Below, piece after piece: positions 10,780-22,390 of a stretch of DNA of 64,000 nt. Positions within the stretch are counted from its first letter, which is position 1. Every line of letters begins with the position of its first letter. The notes beneath the pieces were generated by a model. It was given only the letters and a program-made list of their open reading frames with translations. It did not search any database and had not been told where the DNA came from. This DNA comes from Citrus sinensis (taxonomy: Eukaryota; Streptophyta; Magnoliopsida; Sapindales; Rutaceae), in the NCBI RefSeq assembly GCF_022201045.2, contig NC_068560.1:29963501-30027500 (forward strand). Direction: 5' to 3'. Both the position numbers and the translations under genes were made by a program.

Positions 10780-12066
10780 GAAAAATCAAAGGCACGCAAA
10801 GGCTCACCCAGTCTCAAAGCCTGTCTTATGGCGAGAAAGAAGCCAAGCGTGCCAGGATCTGCTCGGCCACGAGAAGGCAGCAGAATCCCAATCCTCGAAA
10901 AATCCAAGGCACGCAAAGGCTCACCAAGTCTCAAAGCCTGTCTTATGGAGAGACAGAAGCCAAGCGTGCCAGGATCTGCTCGGCCACGAGAAGGCAGCAG
11001 AATCCCAATCCTCGAAAAATCAAAGGCACGCAAAGGCTCACCCAGTCTCAAAGCCTGTCTTATGGCGAGACAGAAGCCAAGCGTGCCAGGATCTGCTCGG
11101 CCACGAGAAGGCAGCAGAATCCCAATCCTCGAAAAATCCAAGGCACGCAAAGGCTCACCAAGTCTCAAAGCCTGTCTTATGGCGAGACAGAAGCCAAGCG
11201 TGCCAGGATCTGCTCGGCCACGAGAAGGCAGCAGAATCCCAATCCTCGAAAAATCCAAGGCACGCAAAGGCTCACCAAGTCTCAAAGCCTGTCTTATGGC
11301 GAGACAGAAGCCAAGCGTGCCAGGATCTGCTCGGCCACGAGAAGGCAGCAGAATCCCAATCCTCGAAAAATCCAAGGCACGCAAAGGCTCACCAAGTCTC
11401 AAAGCCTGTCTTATGGCGAGACAGAAGCCAAGCGTGCTAGGATCTGCTCGGCCACGAGAAGGCAGCAGAATCCTAATCCTCGAAAAATCCAAGGCACGCA
11501 AAGGCTCACCAAGTCTCAAAGCCTGTCTTATGGCGAGACAGAAGCCAAGCGTGCCAGGATCTGCTCGGCCACGAGAAGGCAGCAGAATCCCAATCCTCGA
11601 AAAATCCAAGGCACGCAAAGGCTCACCAAGTCTCAAAGCCTGTCTTATGGCGAGACAGAAGCCAAGCGTGCCAGGATCTGCTCGGCCACGAGAAGGCAGC
11701 AGAATCCCAATCCTCGAAAAATCCAAGGCACGCAAAGGCTCACCAAGTCTCAAAGCCTGTCTTATGGCGAGACAGAAGCCAAGCGTGCTAGGATCTGCTC
11801 GGCCACGAGAAGGCAGCAGAATCCTAATCCTCGAAAAATCCAAGGCACGCAAAGGCTCACCAAGTCTCAAAGCCTGTCTTATGGCGAGACAGAAGCCAAG
11901 CGTGCCAGGATCTGCTCGGCCACGAGAAGGCAGCAGAATCCCAATCCTCGAAAAACCCAAGGCACGCAAAGGCTCACCGAGTCTCAAAGCCTGTCTTATG
12001 GCGAGACAGAAGCCAAGCATGGCGGGATCTGCTCGACCGCGTAAAGGCGAGCAGAATCCCGAACAT
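10780..12066. repeat. 117-bp tandem array, 11 units, in the post-pol region of the Tat element
   Basis: GGCACGCAAAGGCTCACC recurs every 117 bp from 10791 to 11961, giving 11 units that are nearly identical. 117 is 39 codons, so several frames stay open throughout and give spurious long ORFs on both strands. Units 6 and 9 share variant bases (GTGCTAGG, ATCCTAATCC), which suggests that three units (351 bp) were duplicated together. Hypervariable tandem repeats at this place are known for Tat elements and can seed satellite DNA. Confidence 0.95.
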
Positions 12067-14160
12067 CGGAAAATTTTCTAAGGCAGGTGGCGAAACCATA
12101 TACCAAGCCATAGCCAGCTCGACCAGACGAAGACGAGCAGGCTCTCGTAATTACCACACAAGAGAGTAATCAAAAACATTTCTATTAATTTGTTAATAAT
12201 TAACAAAGCAGATAATCTTCACAAACATTGTTCATTACAATACAAGAAACATATCAGGAAGGTCGTGGATCAGTAAGCCCAGCAGCGTCGGTTGGTTGGA
12301 CCTCCTCAGGTGCAGGAGGAGTATCACCAGCTGCATCCAGAGGGGCGCTCGCCTCGCCAACATCAGCAGGGACTGCACGAGGAGGAGAGTCTCCCTCCTC
12401 AATCACGATCGGCTCTACCCCTTCGGCATCTTCCTTGGCCGCCTCCTCGTCCATATGTTGAGCAACACCAGCTGCAAGGTCATCCATCTTCAGATCAGGG
12501 TGTTGCTTTCCGAGGACGGCCATGATACAACGATAGGAATGCCGAAGTCCCTGGTCGTACTGGTTGTCGGCCTCCCTCTCCAAGTTCTCTACATGAGCTC
12601 GGTGGGAATCGCGGAGAGATTCGAGCTGAGCCTCATACATAGCCCTCTGCCCTTGGAGATCCTCCTTAACCTTGGTCAGCTCCTCCTCGAAGGTAATGGC
12701 TTTTGCTTGAGCAAGAGACTCTTGCTCTATCAGCTTGAGGTTCTCAACGTTTAGCTCCCGCGCTTTTTTCTCAGCAACGTCAGCTCTGGTCGTCGCCGAT
12801 TGAATGTCCTCCTTCATCTTCCTGTCGTAACGGCCTACCTTGGCCTTATAGTAGGTGGCCATGCAGCTGAGATGGAAAGCGCTATACTGCATGGCTCCCA
12901 CCAGCTCGCCCAGGGTACAACCGTCAAAGCCCTCCAGGTCCTTCTTGCTCACGAGTTTAGACAACTCATTGAGATAGGGAACCAAGTGTTCTGGTCGGCC
13001 GTCGGGTAAGCGAGACCGAGGCACAACAGGTGGAGAAGAGGAAGCAGGATCAGTGGCTGCTCCACTGGATTCCCCGACTTTAGCAGAGGCAGGAGGGAGA
13101 GCCTGCAAGGGAGGAACCTGCTGCACGATGTTCTTTCGCTTCGCAGCGGGAGCATCTTTGTCCTGGTCCCTATCGGTTGTTGGAGGCCGAGAGCGTTTCC
13201 TGGTCAGAGCTCCAATCACTGCGTCCTCCATCTTATGGCCAGGAAGTATCAACCGAGACTCGAGGAAGTTGTATGTAGATAGCAGTTCTCGGCTCGAGCA
13301 GGAATTGGCCAGTACAGCCTCGACCCGTTTAAGCTGACCAGGTCGGAGCGGGAAGTGAACACCCCAGGAAACTACAGCACAAACAGACACTTGGTTAGAG
13401 ACAAACCAATACAGCAAGAACAATTATGGATACAAGACATCTAAAGCGAGCAGGCAACCTGGGACCGTGAAACGGGGTGGGACGCGACAATTCTTCCCGT
13501 CTATTTGTGCAACTTGACCCCAGGGACCCCCAGCAAAAAAGAATTTCCTCTTCCAAGTCCCACCACCACCAGTTGGAAGATCAGTTATGGGTTTCCTGCT
13601 CTTGGTACCAGATTGGAAGTAGTACCAGCCGGCATCTTTAGGGCTGCTCTTCAGCTGGTACAGGTGCTTCACCTCATCAACCGTGGGCTCGCTTTGGCAA
13701 CATCTGTCCCACAATATGAACAGACCAGAGAGCACTCTCCACCCGTTGGGGTTCAGCTGACCAGGAGCCAGATTTAGCCCGTTAAGTATCCGGGCAAAGT
13801 AAGGCTGCAAGGGACACCTCAGCCCATACTTAAAGCTCTCCAGATACAGGGTAACGTATCCCCTAGGAGGCCGGCTAGGTGTATCCTTCTTTCCTGGGAT
13901 CTTAAGAGGTATCTCACCAGGAATACTATACCTAAGTCGGAGGTCATTGAGCTCGTCAAACGTGGTCGTACACGACATGTAATCAATGGCATAATCACGC
14001 GACAAGGCTCTACCTCCTACTGTACCCCGTTCTTCTGGTCGTGATGTTCCAGATGGAGACACCTCACCAGAATCACCTTCCCCCTTCTCACTCAAGGTGC
14101 CTCCAGAGCCAGAAGATCCCTCTTCACCACTACTTCCGCTCGTGGAGGTCGTTTGGGGGG

Positions 14161-14165
14161 ACATC
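14161..14165. repeat. Target-site duplication ACATC, left copy
   Basis: ACATC at 14161-14165 and 23556-23560 directly flank the TG...CA ends of the nested copia element. Confidence 0.95.
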
Positions 14166-15303
14166 TGAAATACAAATGTGCAACCCAAGAGGGGGGGTGA
14201 ATTGGAATTTTAAAAATTTATCCTAACAAATCCACACAACAAGCAATCTAATGTCTTAACAATAATTGAAAATAATAAGTTCAATAATAGCGTAATAATT
14301 AAAGAGTAAGGAAGAAGAAAAAACAAACACACGAATTTTTACGTGGTTCGGCAATCCCCGCCTATGTCCACGCCTCCAAGCGATCCAAGCTCGAGGATTT
14401 CACTAACCAAGCCTTTCCGAGGCTTCAACCGAATACAATTGACTTCGAGGTGTCAATAAACCTTTACAATGAAGAGATTATCTCCCAATCTCTCCACTCA
14501 AGTGTTTCACTCACTCAAATTCTTACAAATGAAATGAAGAAATGAAGATTACAATAAATCTCACTCAATGAGTAGATATACAATGATGAAGAACAATGAA
14601 TGATTCAATGTTTTGTGTTTGACAAGTTGAAGGCTCAAGATATCACGTGTGCTTTTTGTTCTTGCTTGTTGGAGAGCTTCAAAATGAGTTGGATTTGAGT
14701 TCTTATAGCTTGAGCTCGAAAACTAGCCGTTGCTCACATTCTGGGCTAACCGGTTTACCGTTTAATGGAATCCGGTAAGCCGGATTTATGTTACCGTTAA
14801 GGCAAAATTCAAAATTTTGCCTAACCGGCTTGCCGGTTTCACGAATCCGGTAAGCCGTTTTCGTTCTGGTGCTTTCTACCTCGAATTTGGCCTGCCGTTT
14901 ATCAGTATCCGGTAAGCCGCTTGCTACAGTAACTGCTACAGTAAAATATTTCCCGAAATTTACAGTTTAACCCCAAAACTTTATAAAACTGTAGTATGGC
15001 CCAAAACGTTATAAAAGTTTGCAAATAGGTCCAATTTCAGAATTTTAAATAATACTTTCTCAAACCCACAACTTTATGAAATTATAGAATGGCCCAAAAA
15101 CATTTAAATAATTTCAAATAGGTCCAAATCCGAAATTTAAAATACTATCAAAGATTTTAAAATTACTTTCATTTTAGTCCAAAATGCTTTAATTCCATAA
15201 CATCATTTTCTTATTATAAAAGCACAATTCATAAATCTTTACTTAATAAATACATGTGGTTTGTTATCATCAAAATCAATATTTATAGCCATATAGGCTA
15301 ACA
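14166..15303 (-). repeat. 3' LTR of the Sirevirus
   Basis: 1138 bp, TGAAATACAA...GGCTAACA as read on the plus strand. It lacks a 27-bp segment present in the other LTR near 23300-23327. Several CCGG..GCCGG words lie at 14750-14935. Confidence 0.95.
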
Positions 15304-15520
15304 ATCTCCCCCTTTTTGATGATGACAAAGCACATTAAAAACCTTAATCTTGTTATGAAAAAAGCTCCCCCTTAATCAATGCAGATTAAAAAATAATTTG
15401 AAAATAGTTTAACAAAAACTCCCCATGCATACATGCTCCCCCTAAATACATGCATATTTTCATAACTCATTAAATCATTCTCCCCCTTCATCATCAAAAA
15501 AAAAAATAAAAGCTCCCCCT
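15304..15520 (-). other. Multiplied polypurine tract of the Sirevirus
   Basis: On the minus strand purine runs of AAGGGGGAG type occur at about 15305-15316 (next to the LTR), 15364-15373, 15418-15424, 15435-15443, 15480-15488 and 15512-15520. The copy abutting the LTR is the likely plus-strand primer. A 'multiPPT' upstream of the 3' LTR has been described for Sireviruses. Confidence 0.75.
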
Positions 15521-15777
15521 ATCAATCATCAAAACAGCAACATAAGCTCATTAGTAAAAACAAAAATATCCATAAGCATAAGAGAATCCATATAATCCAT
15601 AATAATCACTCAAAAAATAAATCCATAACATCCAACATAAATAGTCATACCAAATCCATATAATCCAAAACAAATACATAAATCAAAACGCATAATAACT
15701 ATCCATAGAGTCGAAAATAAAAGAACACACAATGCAGTAAATGAAATGTAGGTGTGTCCAAATACAAGCACAAAATA

Positions 15778-17070
15778 CTACTCAGGTGGTGAGGATGGAG
15801 GTGATGGAGGTGATGGAGGTGGAAACGGATATGGAACGCCGAAGTGCTCGAAGAGGAGGCGCTGTCCATGAATGAGCTGCTGCTGCAGCTGCCGCTGCTG
15901 CTGCTGCTCCTGCTGAAGCTCAGTCTGCCTCACCGAAAGTGTCCGAACCTCATCCATAAGCTGCTGAAGAGTGACATCTCCAGAGGTAGGAGGCCGTGGA
16001 GGTGATGAAGCGGATGCAGATGCACTAGGAGCCGAAGCAACTGTAGAAGAAACTCGGCGTCTACGCTGCCCTCGAAATGATAGTGAGAATACTGGAAGCT
16101 GATCAGCGGGAATCATGGCATTAAGTGGCCGATCATCACTTGGGGCTAGAAAGGTAAACTTGTTATCGCTGTATTTGACCCAAGTGTCATCCTTCCACTC
16201 AAAGCCTAACCCAACAATAACCTCATCCCCAATACCCTTGGATGGCCTACAAGAAGGTTCTAGAATCGGCACTTCAAAGAATTTAAGAATACGAGTAATG
16301 AAGTGACCATAAGGAAGAGAGCGGGTAATCAAGGCTGGAATGCTCAACATGGTGCGAACAATGGAATAGCCCAAGTCAACCGGGCGACCTCTAAGAATAC
16401 AGTCAATCATGGCGACATCCATGTGAGACACCTCATCCAAATGTCCTGATCTAGGAAGTACAATGGACTGGATGATACGAAGCAAAAAACGAGTTTGAAG
16501 ACAAAGACACTGAGTACGGAAATGAATGGTACAGTCTTCAACAGAAAGATCATTACGCCGACAAATATTACGAACGGCATCAACATGAACATAATCATCA
16601 ATTTCAGGAGGTTTCCTAAGAGAAAAAATGTCCAAGCCATCATCGGAAGATCCTAGGATGTTGTCCAAGTCCGAATCATCAAATTCAATCAAAACTCCTC
16701 CAACTGTGGTGATTACTCGATTCTCTTTCTCCGCGGAACAATCCATGTTCGAGTAAAATACTTTCACCAAGTCGGGATACATATTCTCCTCAATCAACAA
16801 TGCATCAATCCAACCAACATCTTCCAACAATTGAAATAAAGTTCTATGACTAATCTGGAGAGAATGTAAAACATCCGGTAAAACAAAGAAAGTGTTGAGT
16901 ACCTCACGAGTCCGAAAGTTTTGTTGAAACCTTTTGATCAAGTGTTGCTTGTTCTGAAAGTGAATGGACTCAAAGGTGGATTGATTTGAGATGACCCTTG
17001 CTTCCCGTGGCCGTGTGGATGGTTGAACCGGCTCTTTGCCTTTTCTTCGAACCGGCCTAGAGCTTGACAT
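15778..17070 (-). CDS. Extra ORF in the env-like position of the Sirevirus
   Basis: The frame is open from 17148; the start at 17070 (MSSSRPVRRKGKEP) is preferred because the 26 residues upstream look like translated leader. About 430 aa to the stop at 15778. It has a basic N-terminus and a folded middle (HLIKRFQQNFRTREV, GRPVDLGYSIVRTML). It then has a Ser/Ala linker, a Gln-rich probable coiled coil (LQQEQQQQRQLQQQL) and a Pro/Ser tail. The middle is reminiscent of the 'putative plant transposon protein' domain found in several plant LTR elements. Placement matches the env-like gene of Sireviruses, but I see no signal peptide or convincing membrane span, so an envelope role is not supported. 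The frame is intact. Confidence 0.7.
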   Translation of the reverse strand: MSSSRPVRRKGKEPVQPSTRPREARVISNQSTFESIHFQNKQHLIKRFQQNFRTREVLNTFFVLPDVLHSLQISHRTLFQLLEDVGWIDALLIEENMYPDLVKVFYSNMDCSAEKENRVITTVGGVLIEFDDSDLDNILGSSDDGLDIFSLRKPPEIDDYVHVDAVRNICRRNDLSVEDCTIHFRTQCLCLQTRFLLRIIQSIVLPRSGHLDEVSHMDVAMIDCILRGRPVDLGYSIVRTMLSIPALITRSLPYGHFITRILKFFEVPILEPSCRPSKGIGDEVIVGLGFEWKDDTWVKYSDNKFTFLAPSDDRPLNAMIPADQLPVFSLSFRGQRRRRVSSTVASAPSASASASSPPRPPTSGDVTLQQLMDEVRTLSVRQTELQQEQQQQRQLQQQLIHGQRLLFEHFGVPYPFPPPSPPSPPSSPPE

Positions 17071-17439
17071 AGTGATTTGGTTGATTTGGAGTTGAAAGAG
17101 ATGAGGAAAATGATGATGATGAAGATTGAAAGTGATTTGGTGAAACAAATTGGATCAAAAACGGCTTGAGAGTGAGAAATCTAGAGAGAGAAAAATTCGG
17201 CTCAAAACCTAGGTTGGAATTGGGATCCAAGGATTTAGATGTTGAAAACGGGTTACAAGAATGGTTTTGTGATCTTAATGAGATGGGGAATGATTTTATT
17301 GATTCAATTTGATGAAAAAAAAGAAAGAAAAGAATGGATTTTAGAGAGAAATCAAGAGAGGAGAAAACGGGTTTTAGAGAGATGAAGAATCGGTTTTCCG
17401 AATGCATGAGGAAGAGAATGAATAGTTTAGAAGGGGTCA

Positions 17440-17960
17440 CGAATCCGGCTTGCCGGCTCTTGATAACCGGCTTGCCGGTTAATGGGCAGCAACTTGAAAG
17501 CCGAAAACGGCTTGCCGAAAAACCAAATCCGGTAGCCCGGATATGGACCCGAGAGACATGACACAAAAACGGCTTGCCGGTTTTTGAGAACCGGTTTGCC
17601 GGATGTTAACCCGAGAGTCATACCGAGAAAACGGTTTGCCGGTTTTTAAGAACCGGTTGGCCGAAAATGAACCCGAGACCAGCAATTGGAAATTCGGCTT
17701 GCCGGTTTCCTTAACCGGCTGGCCGGTTTCGAGGGATTTCAAACACAATTCGGTTTTCCGGATGTCTTGAACCGGAAATCCGGTTTTGTTCCAGTAAGCA
17801 TGCATGAGAAATCGGTTTTTTTTTTGGATTTGAAGAACCGGCAGACCGGTTATGAGGCAGAGATGAAGCATAGCAAATCCGGTTTTCCGGATTGAAGATC
17901 CGGTTGTCAGGAATGTGTTCCGAGAGAGATCAATGAGAAGAAATGTTTTTCCGGATGAAT
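17440..17960. repeat. Cluster of AACCGGCTTGCCGGTT-type words in the Sirevirus
   Basis: Within about 520 bp the partly palindromic word (A)ACCGGnTTGCCGG(TTT) or a close variant occurs well over ten times, spaced roughly 20-60 bp. Related words occur in both LTRs (14750-14935 and 22975-23150). It is non-coding, between pol and the extra ORF. Confidence 0.8.
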
Positions 17961-18193
17961 GGAAAGGGAAAAATTACTAGCTCTTGTACTTATACTACAC
18001 ACCATTTTATTTCCGGCTTCAAAAATTGATTAATTTTAAATCATTTCGAGATTTAAAACTTTTCAATAAGCCATTTAATGCATGCAACATAAAATCATAA
18101 AATCATAACATTACAAGCATATCAAGCCATCTAATTTATGAACCATAAATCCATATGATAACAAGCATATCAAGTCAAGTAGAAAATCATGAA

Positions 18194-21100
18194 TTAAGAT
18201 TCAACATTCATCATTCCAAGCTCATGCCTTATCTTTATAAAATGCTCTTCACTAAGAGGTTTTGTAAAGACATCCGCAAGTTGATTTTCAGTGGAAACAA
18301 ATTTAATCACAACATCCCCTTTTTGAACATGATCTCTAAGGAAATGATGTCTAATTTCTATATGCTTAGTTCTAGAATGCTGAATGGGATTCTTGGAAAG
18401 ATTTATAGCACTAGTATTGTCACATAAGATAGGAATATGATCAAGTATAATGCCATAGTCTCTAAGGGTTTGTTTCATCCATAGAATTTGTGCACAACAA
18501 CTACCTGCGGCAATATATTCTGCCTCGGTGGTTGAAAGCGCAACCGAGTTTTGTTTCTTACTAAACCAAGAGACAAGAGAATGACCTAAGAAGTGACATG
18601 TTCCACTAGTACTTTTTCTATCAACCTTATACCCAGCAAAATCGGCATCCGAATAACAAGTTAAATCAATATGAGTTCCTCTAGGATACCAAAGGCCAAG
18701 ATTAATAGTGCCAATTAAATATCGAAAAATACGTTTGACAGCAAGCATGTGAGACTCTTTCGGACAAGATTGAAATCTAGCACACAAGCAAACACTAAAC
18801 ATAATATCAGGCCTACTAGCAGTCAAGTAGAGTAAGGATCCGATCATACCTCGATATGTCTTGATGTCAACTTCCTTACCTTTCTCATCTTTGTCCAGCT
18901 TGATGGTGGTACTCATAGGAGTGCTTTTTGCCGTTCCATTATCATAGCCAAATCTTTTGAGTAGATCTCTCACGTACTTGGCTTGATTTATGAAGATTCA
19001 TTCCTCGTTTTGTTTGATTTGAAGTCCAAGGAAGTACTTCAACTCTCCCATCATACTCATCTCAAACTCTTGGCTCATACATGATGAAAAATCTTTACAC
19101 AACAACTCATTAGTAGAACCAAAAATAATATCATCAACATATATTTGAACAATAAGTATGTCTTGGTTCTTATGCTTAACAAAAAGAGTTGTGTCCGCTT
19201 TTCCCATTGAAAAATCGTTATCCAACAAGAAATTTTTAAGCCTATCATACCAAGCTCTAGGTGCTTGTTTTAAACCATACAAAGCCTTGGATAACTTATA
19301 CACATGATCTGGAAATTTTTCATTTTCAAAATCAGGAGGTTGTTTCACATAAACTTCCTCCATAATGTATCCATTTAAGAAAGCACTCTTGACATCCATT
19401 TGATACAAAATAAAATCCTTATGACATGCATATGCTAACAACATCCTAATGGATTCTAATCTTGCTACAGGTGCAAAAGTTTCATCAAAATCAATTCCTT
19501 CTTCTTGGTTGTAACCTTGAGCCACTAATCTAGCTTTATTTCTTACAACCACACCGGATTCATCCATTTTGTTTCTAAATACCCATTTAGTACCTATAAT
19601 GGATTGATGTTCCGGATTAGGAACTAACTCCCACACATTATTTCTCTCAAATTGATTCAACTCCTCTTGCATTGCCATAATCCAAGATTCATCATTTTCC
19701 GCATCCGCAAAGGATTTTGGTTCAATTTGAGAAATAAATGCAGCATGCTCACATGTGTTTCTAAGAGATAATCTAGTGGTAACACCTCGTGAGGGATCTC
19801 CTAAAATTACATCCTTAGGGTGAGAGGATACATACCTCCACTCCTTGGGGAGTGTTTGAGAAGTACCTTCATTTTGCTCCACATTTGTTTCTTCATGATA
19901 TTCCTCTTGAATTCCGTGTGGCGCATCTTCTTGGTTGTCATTCGATGTTCCTTCTTGCTGTTCTTCTTCTGCATTATCATCAACAACAACTTTCTCCGTA
20001 GAGGAGGGGTTAGTCTCATCAAATGTAACATGCATAGATTCTTCCACAACTAAAGTTCTTTTGTTATAAACTCTATAAGCTTTGCTTGAATTTGAATAAC
20101 CAAGAAAGATACCAACATCAGATTTTGGATCAAATTTACCAAGATTATCTTTTGTATTCAAAACAAAACATTTACATCCAAAAACTTTAAAATAGCCAAT
20201 GTTGGGTTTTCTATCTTTCCAAAGCTCATATGGAGTTTTATTAAGATTAGGTCTAATCAACACCCGGTTTAAAACATAACAAGCGGTGTTGACGGCTTCG
20301 GCCCAAAAATATTTAGGCAAGGAATTTTCATTCAACATGGTCCTAGCCATTTCTTGAATAGACCTATTCTTTCTCTCTACTACTCCATTTTGTTGTGGAG
20401 TCCTAGGTGATGAAAATTGATGTTCAATGCCAAAGTCATTACAAAAATTTTCAAAAGCATGATTTTCAAATTCTCCACCATGATCACTTCTAATACAAGT
20501 GATGGAGTAACCTTTTTCATTTTGAACCTTTTTACAGAAAATTCGAAATGCATCAATGGCATCATCCTTATTAGCTAAGAACAATACCCATGTGTATCTC
20601 GAATAATCATCCACAATTACAAATGCATAAAACTTGCCACTTAAACTAGCATATCTAGAAGGTCCAAATAAATCTATATGAAGCAATTGAAGTGGTTTTG
20701 AAGTGGAAACATGATTCTTGCTTTTGAAGGAAGTTTTGATTTGTTTTCCAAATTGGCAAGCTTCACAAGTTCTATCTTTTTGAAAATTGATTTTTGGAAG
20801 ACCTTTTACTAAATCATTTTTCACGATTTTTGAAATCAAATCCATGCTTGCATGACCTAATCTTCTATGCCACAACCAACCATCATCATGCAATGCGGAT
20901 AGACATTTATCATGTATTGATGCACAATTTATATTAATGGTATAAACATTAACACATCTATTTCCTATAAACAAGACTTTCCCATCACATGCATTCTCAA
21001 TAACACATTTTGATTCATCAAAGATAACTCTATATCCTTTATCACATAATTGACTAATGCTAAGCAAATTGTGTTTCAAGTTTTCAACCAAACACACATT

Positions 21101-22333
21101 CTCAATGAGGGTAGAGGATACATTACCGACATTTCCAATTCCAATGATTTTTCCTTTTGAATTATCTCCAAACGAAACATCTCCACCATTTTCGATCTTG
21201 ATAAAGCTTGAAAACCAAGAATAATTCCCTGTCATGTGTCTTGAACAGCCGCTGTCCAAGTACCACTTACTCTTCTTCTTCTTTGATCCCTCATCAAGTT
21301 CATCACATGATTCTTCCCCAATGGCCATGAGAGCCAAATTTGTCATTTCTTGTTGCTCATCATCATCACTTGTTTCCTCTTCGCTATCATCCCATGTGGC
21401 CACCATAGCTTTCTTCTTGAGTTTGTTGAGAAGAGGACATTCCGGTCGTATGTGTCCGGGCTTCTTGCATTCATAACAAGTGATTGGCTCCTTCTTCTCC
21501 TTCTTATTCTTGTAGCCTCTAAACTTTCTCTGCTCATTATTCTTCTTGTAAAATTTTCTGAATCTTCTAGCTAACATAGCCAGCTCCTCATCATCCATTT
21601 CGCTTTCCTCATCACTCTCACGTTTTGAAGCCTTGAGAGCAATGTTCTTCTTCTTTTCCTCATGCCCTTTTTCAGCTGCCAAATCTTCTTCATATGAAAT
21701 AAGAGAGCCAATTAAATCATCAATAGGTAACACATTTAAATCCTTGGCTTCCTCAATGGCAGTCCTTTTTGGTCTCCATTCCTTAGGTAGAGACCTAATG
21801 ATTTTCTTGACTTTCTCGCTATTTGAAAAAGTCTTTCCTAGGGCTCCTAGAGTGTTCACTATGTCCGTGAATCTAGTATACATAGAGTACACATTTTCAT
21901 TTTGTTCCATTTGGAACAATTCGTATTGTCGAGTGTACCTACTTATTTTAGATTCTTTCACTTGGTTCGTGCCTTCATAGACAACCTCAAGTTTGTGCCA
22001 AATCTCATTAGCACTTTCGCAACTAGACACTCTATGAAACTCTTTCTTATCTAGTGCACAAAACAAGGCATTCATGGCCTTGGAATTTAGAGAAGCTTTT
22101 CTCTTTTCGAATTCATTCCAATCCCGTGAAGGTTTTGGAATATCTTCTCCAACTTCATTTTTGGTCAAGGGCATGAAAGGACCATCATTAACGATTTCCC
22201 AAATCTCATAATCTAAGGCTTGCAAGTAAATTCTCATCCTAGTTTTCCAATATGGGTAATCGTTTCCATCAAAGTAAGGTGGTCTAGTGGTGGACTGCCC
22301 TTCCCTAAATGTGGAATCATTTTGAGTTGCCAT
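18194..22333 (-). pseudogene. Sirevirus gag-pol polyprotein with one in-frame TGA
   Basis: ATG at 22333 ([12 protein letters not shown]). Order: gag ([19 protein letters not shown]), a zinc knuckle ([14 protein letters not shown], near 21480), protease ([13 protein letters not shown]), integrase ([32 protein letters not shown]), copia reverse transcriptase ([33 protein letters not shown]) and RNase H (YSDADFAG, LSTTEAEYIA, TKHIEIRHHF). TGA at 19000-18998 interrupts between reverse transcriptase and RNase H; the frame is the same on both sides, so it is a single nonsense change. The final stop is at 18194. Family knowledge: a single gag-pol frame is usual for copia elements. Apart from this stop the protein looks complete. 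Confidence 0.93.
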
Positions 22334-22376
22334 TGATCTTTAGCTCTAGATGGTTAAATCTAAATAAGAGCACCTC

Positions 22377-22388
22377 GCTCTGATACCA
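22377..22388 (-). other. Primer binding site of the Sirevirus (initiator tRNA-Met)
   Basis: On the minus strand TGGTATCAGAGC lies three bases from the 5' LTR end, the standard plant copia primer site complementary to initiator methionine tRNA. Confidence 0.95.
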
Positions 22389-22390
22389 AA

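Noticed and set aside
10780..12066. CRISPR-like array
   Set aside because: Units are contiguous with no unique spacers, and the host is a plant.
10704..12081. Three long ORFs (about 417-438 codons) on both strands
   Set aside because: They are by-products of a 117-bp repeat whose length is a multiple of three; no start context or domain, and all are equally repetitive.
15778..17148. Retroviral-type envelope gene
   Set aside because: Only the position fits; there is no signal peptide, fusion segment or clear membrane anchor.
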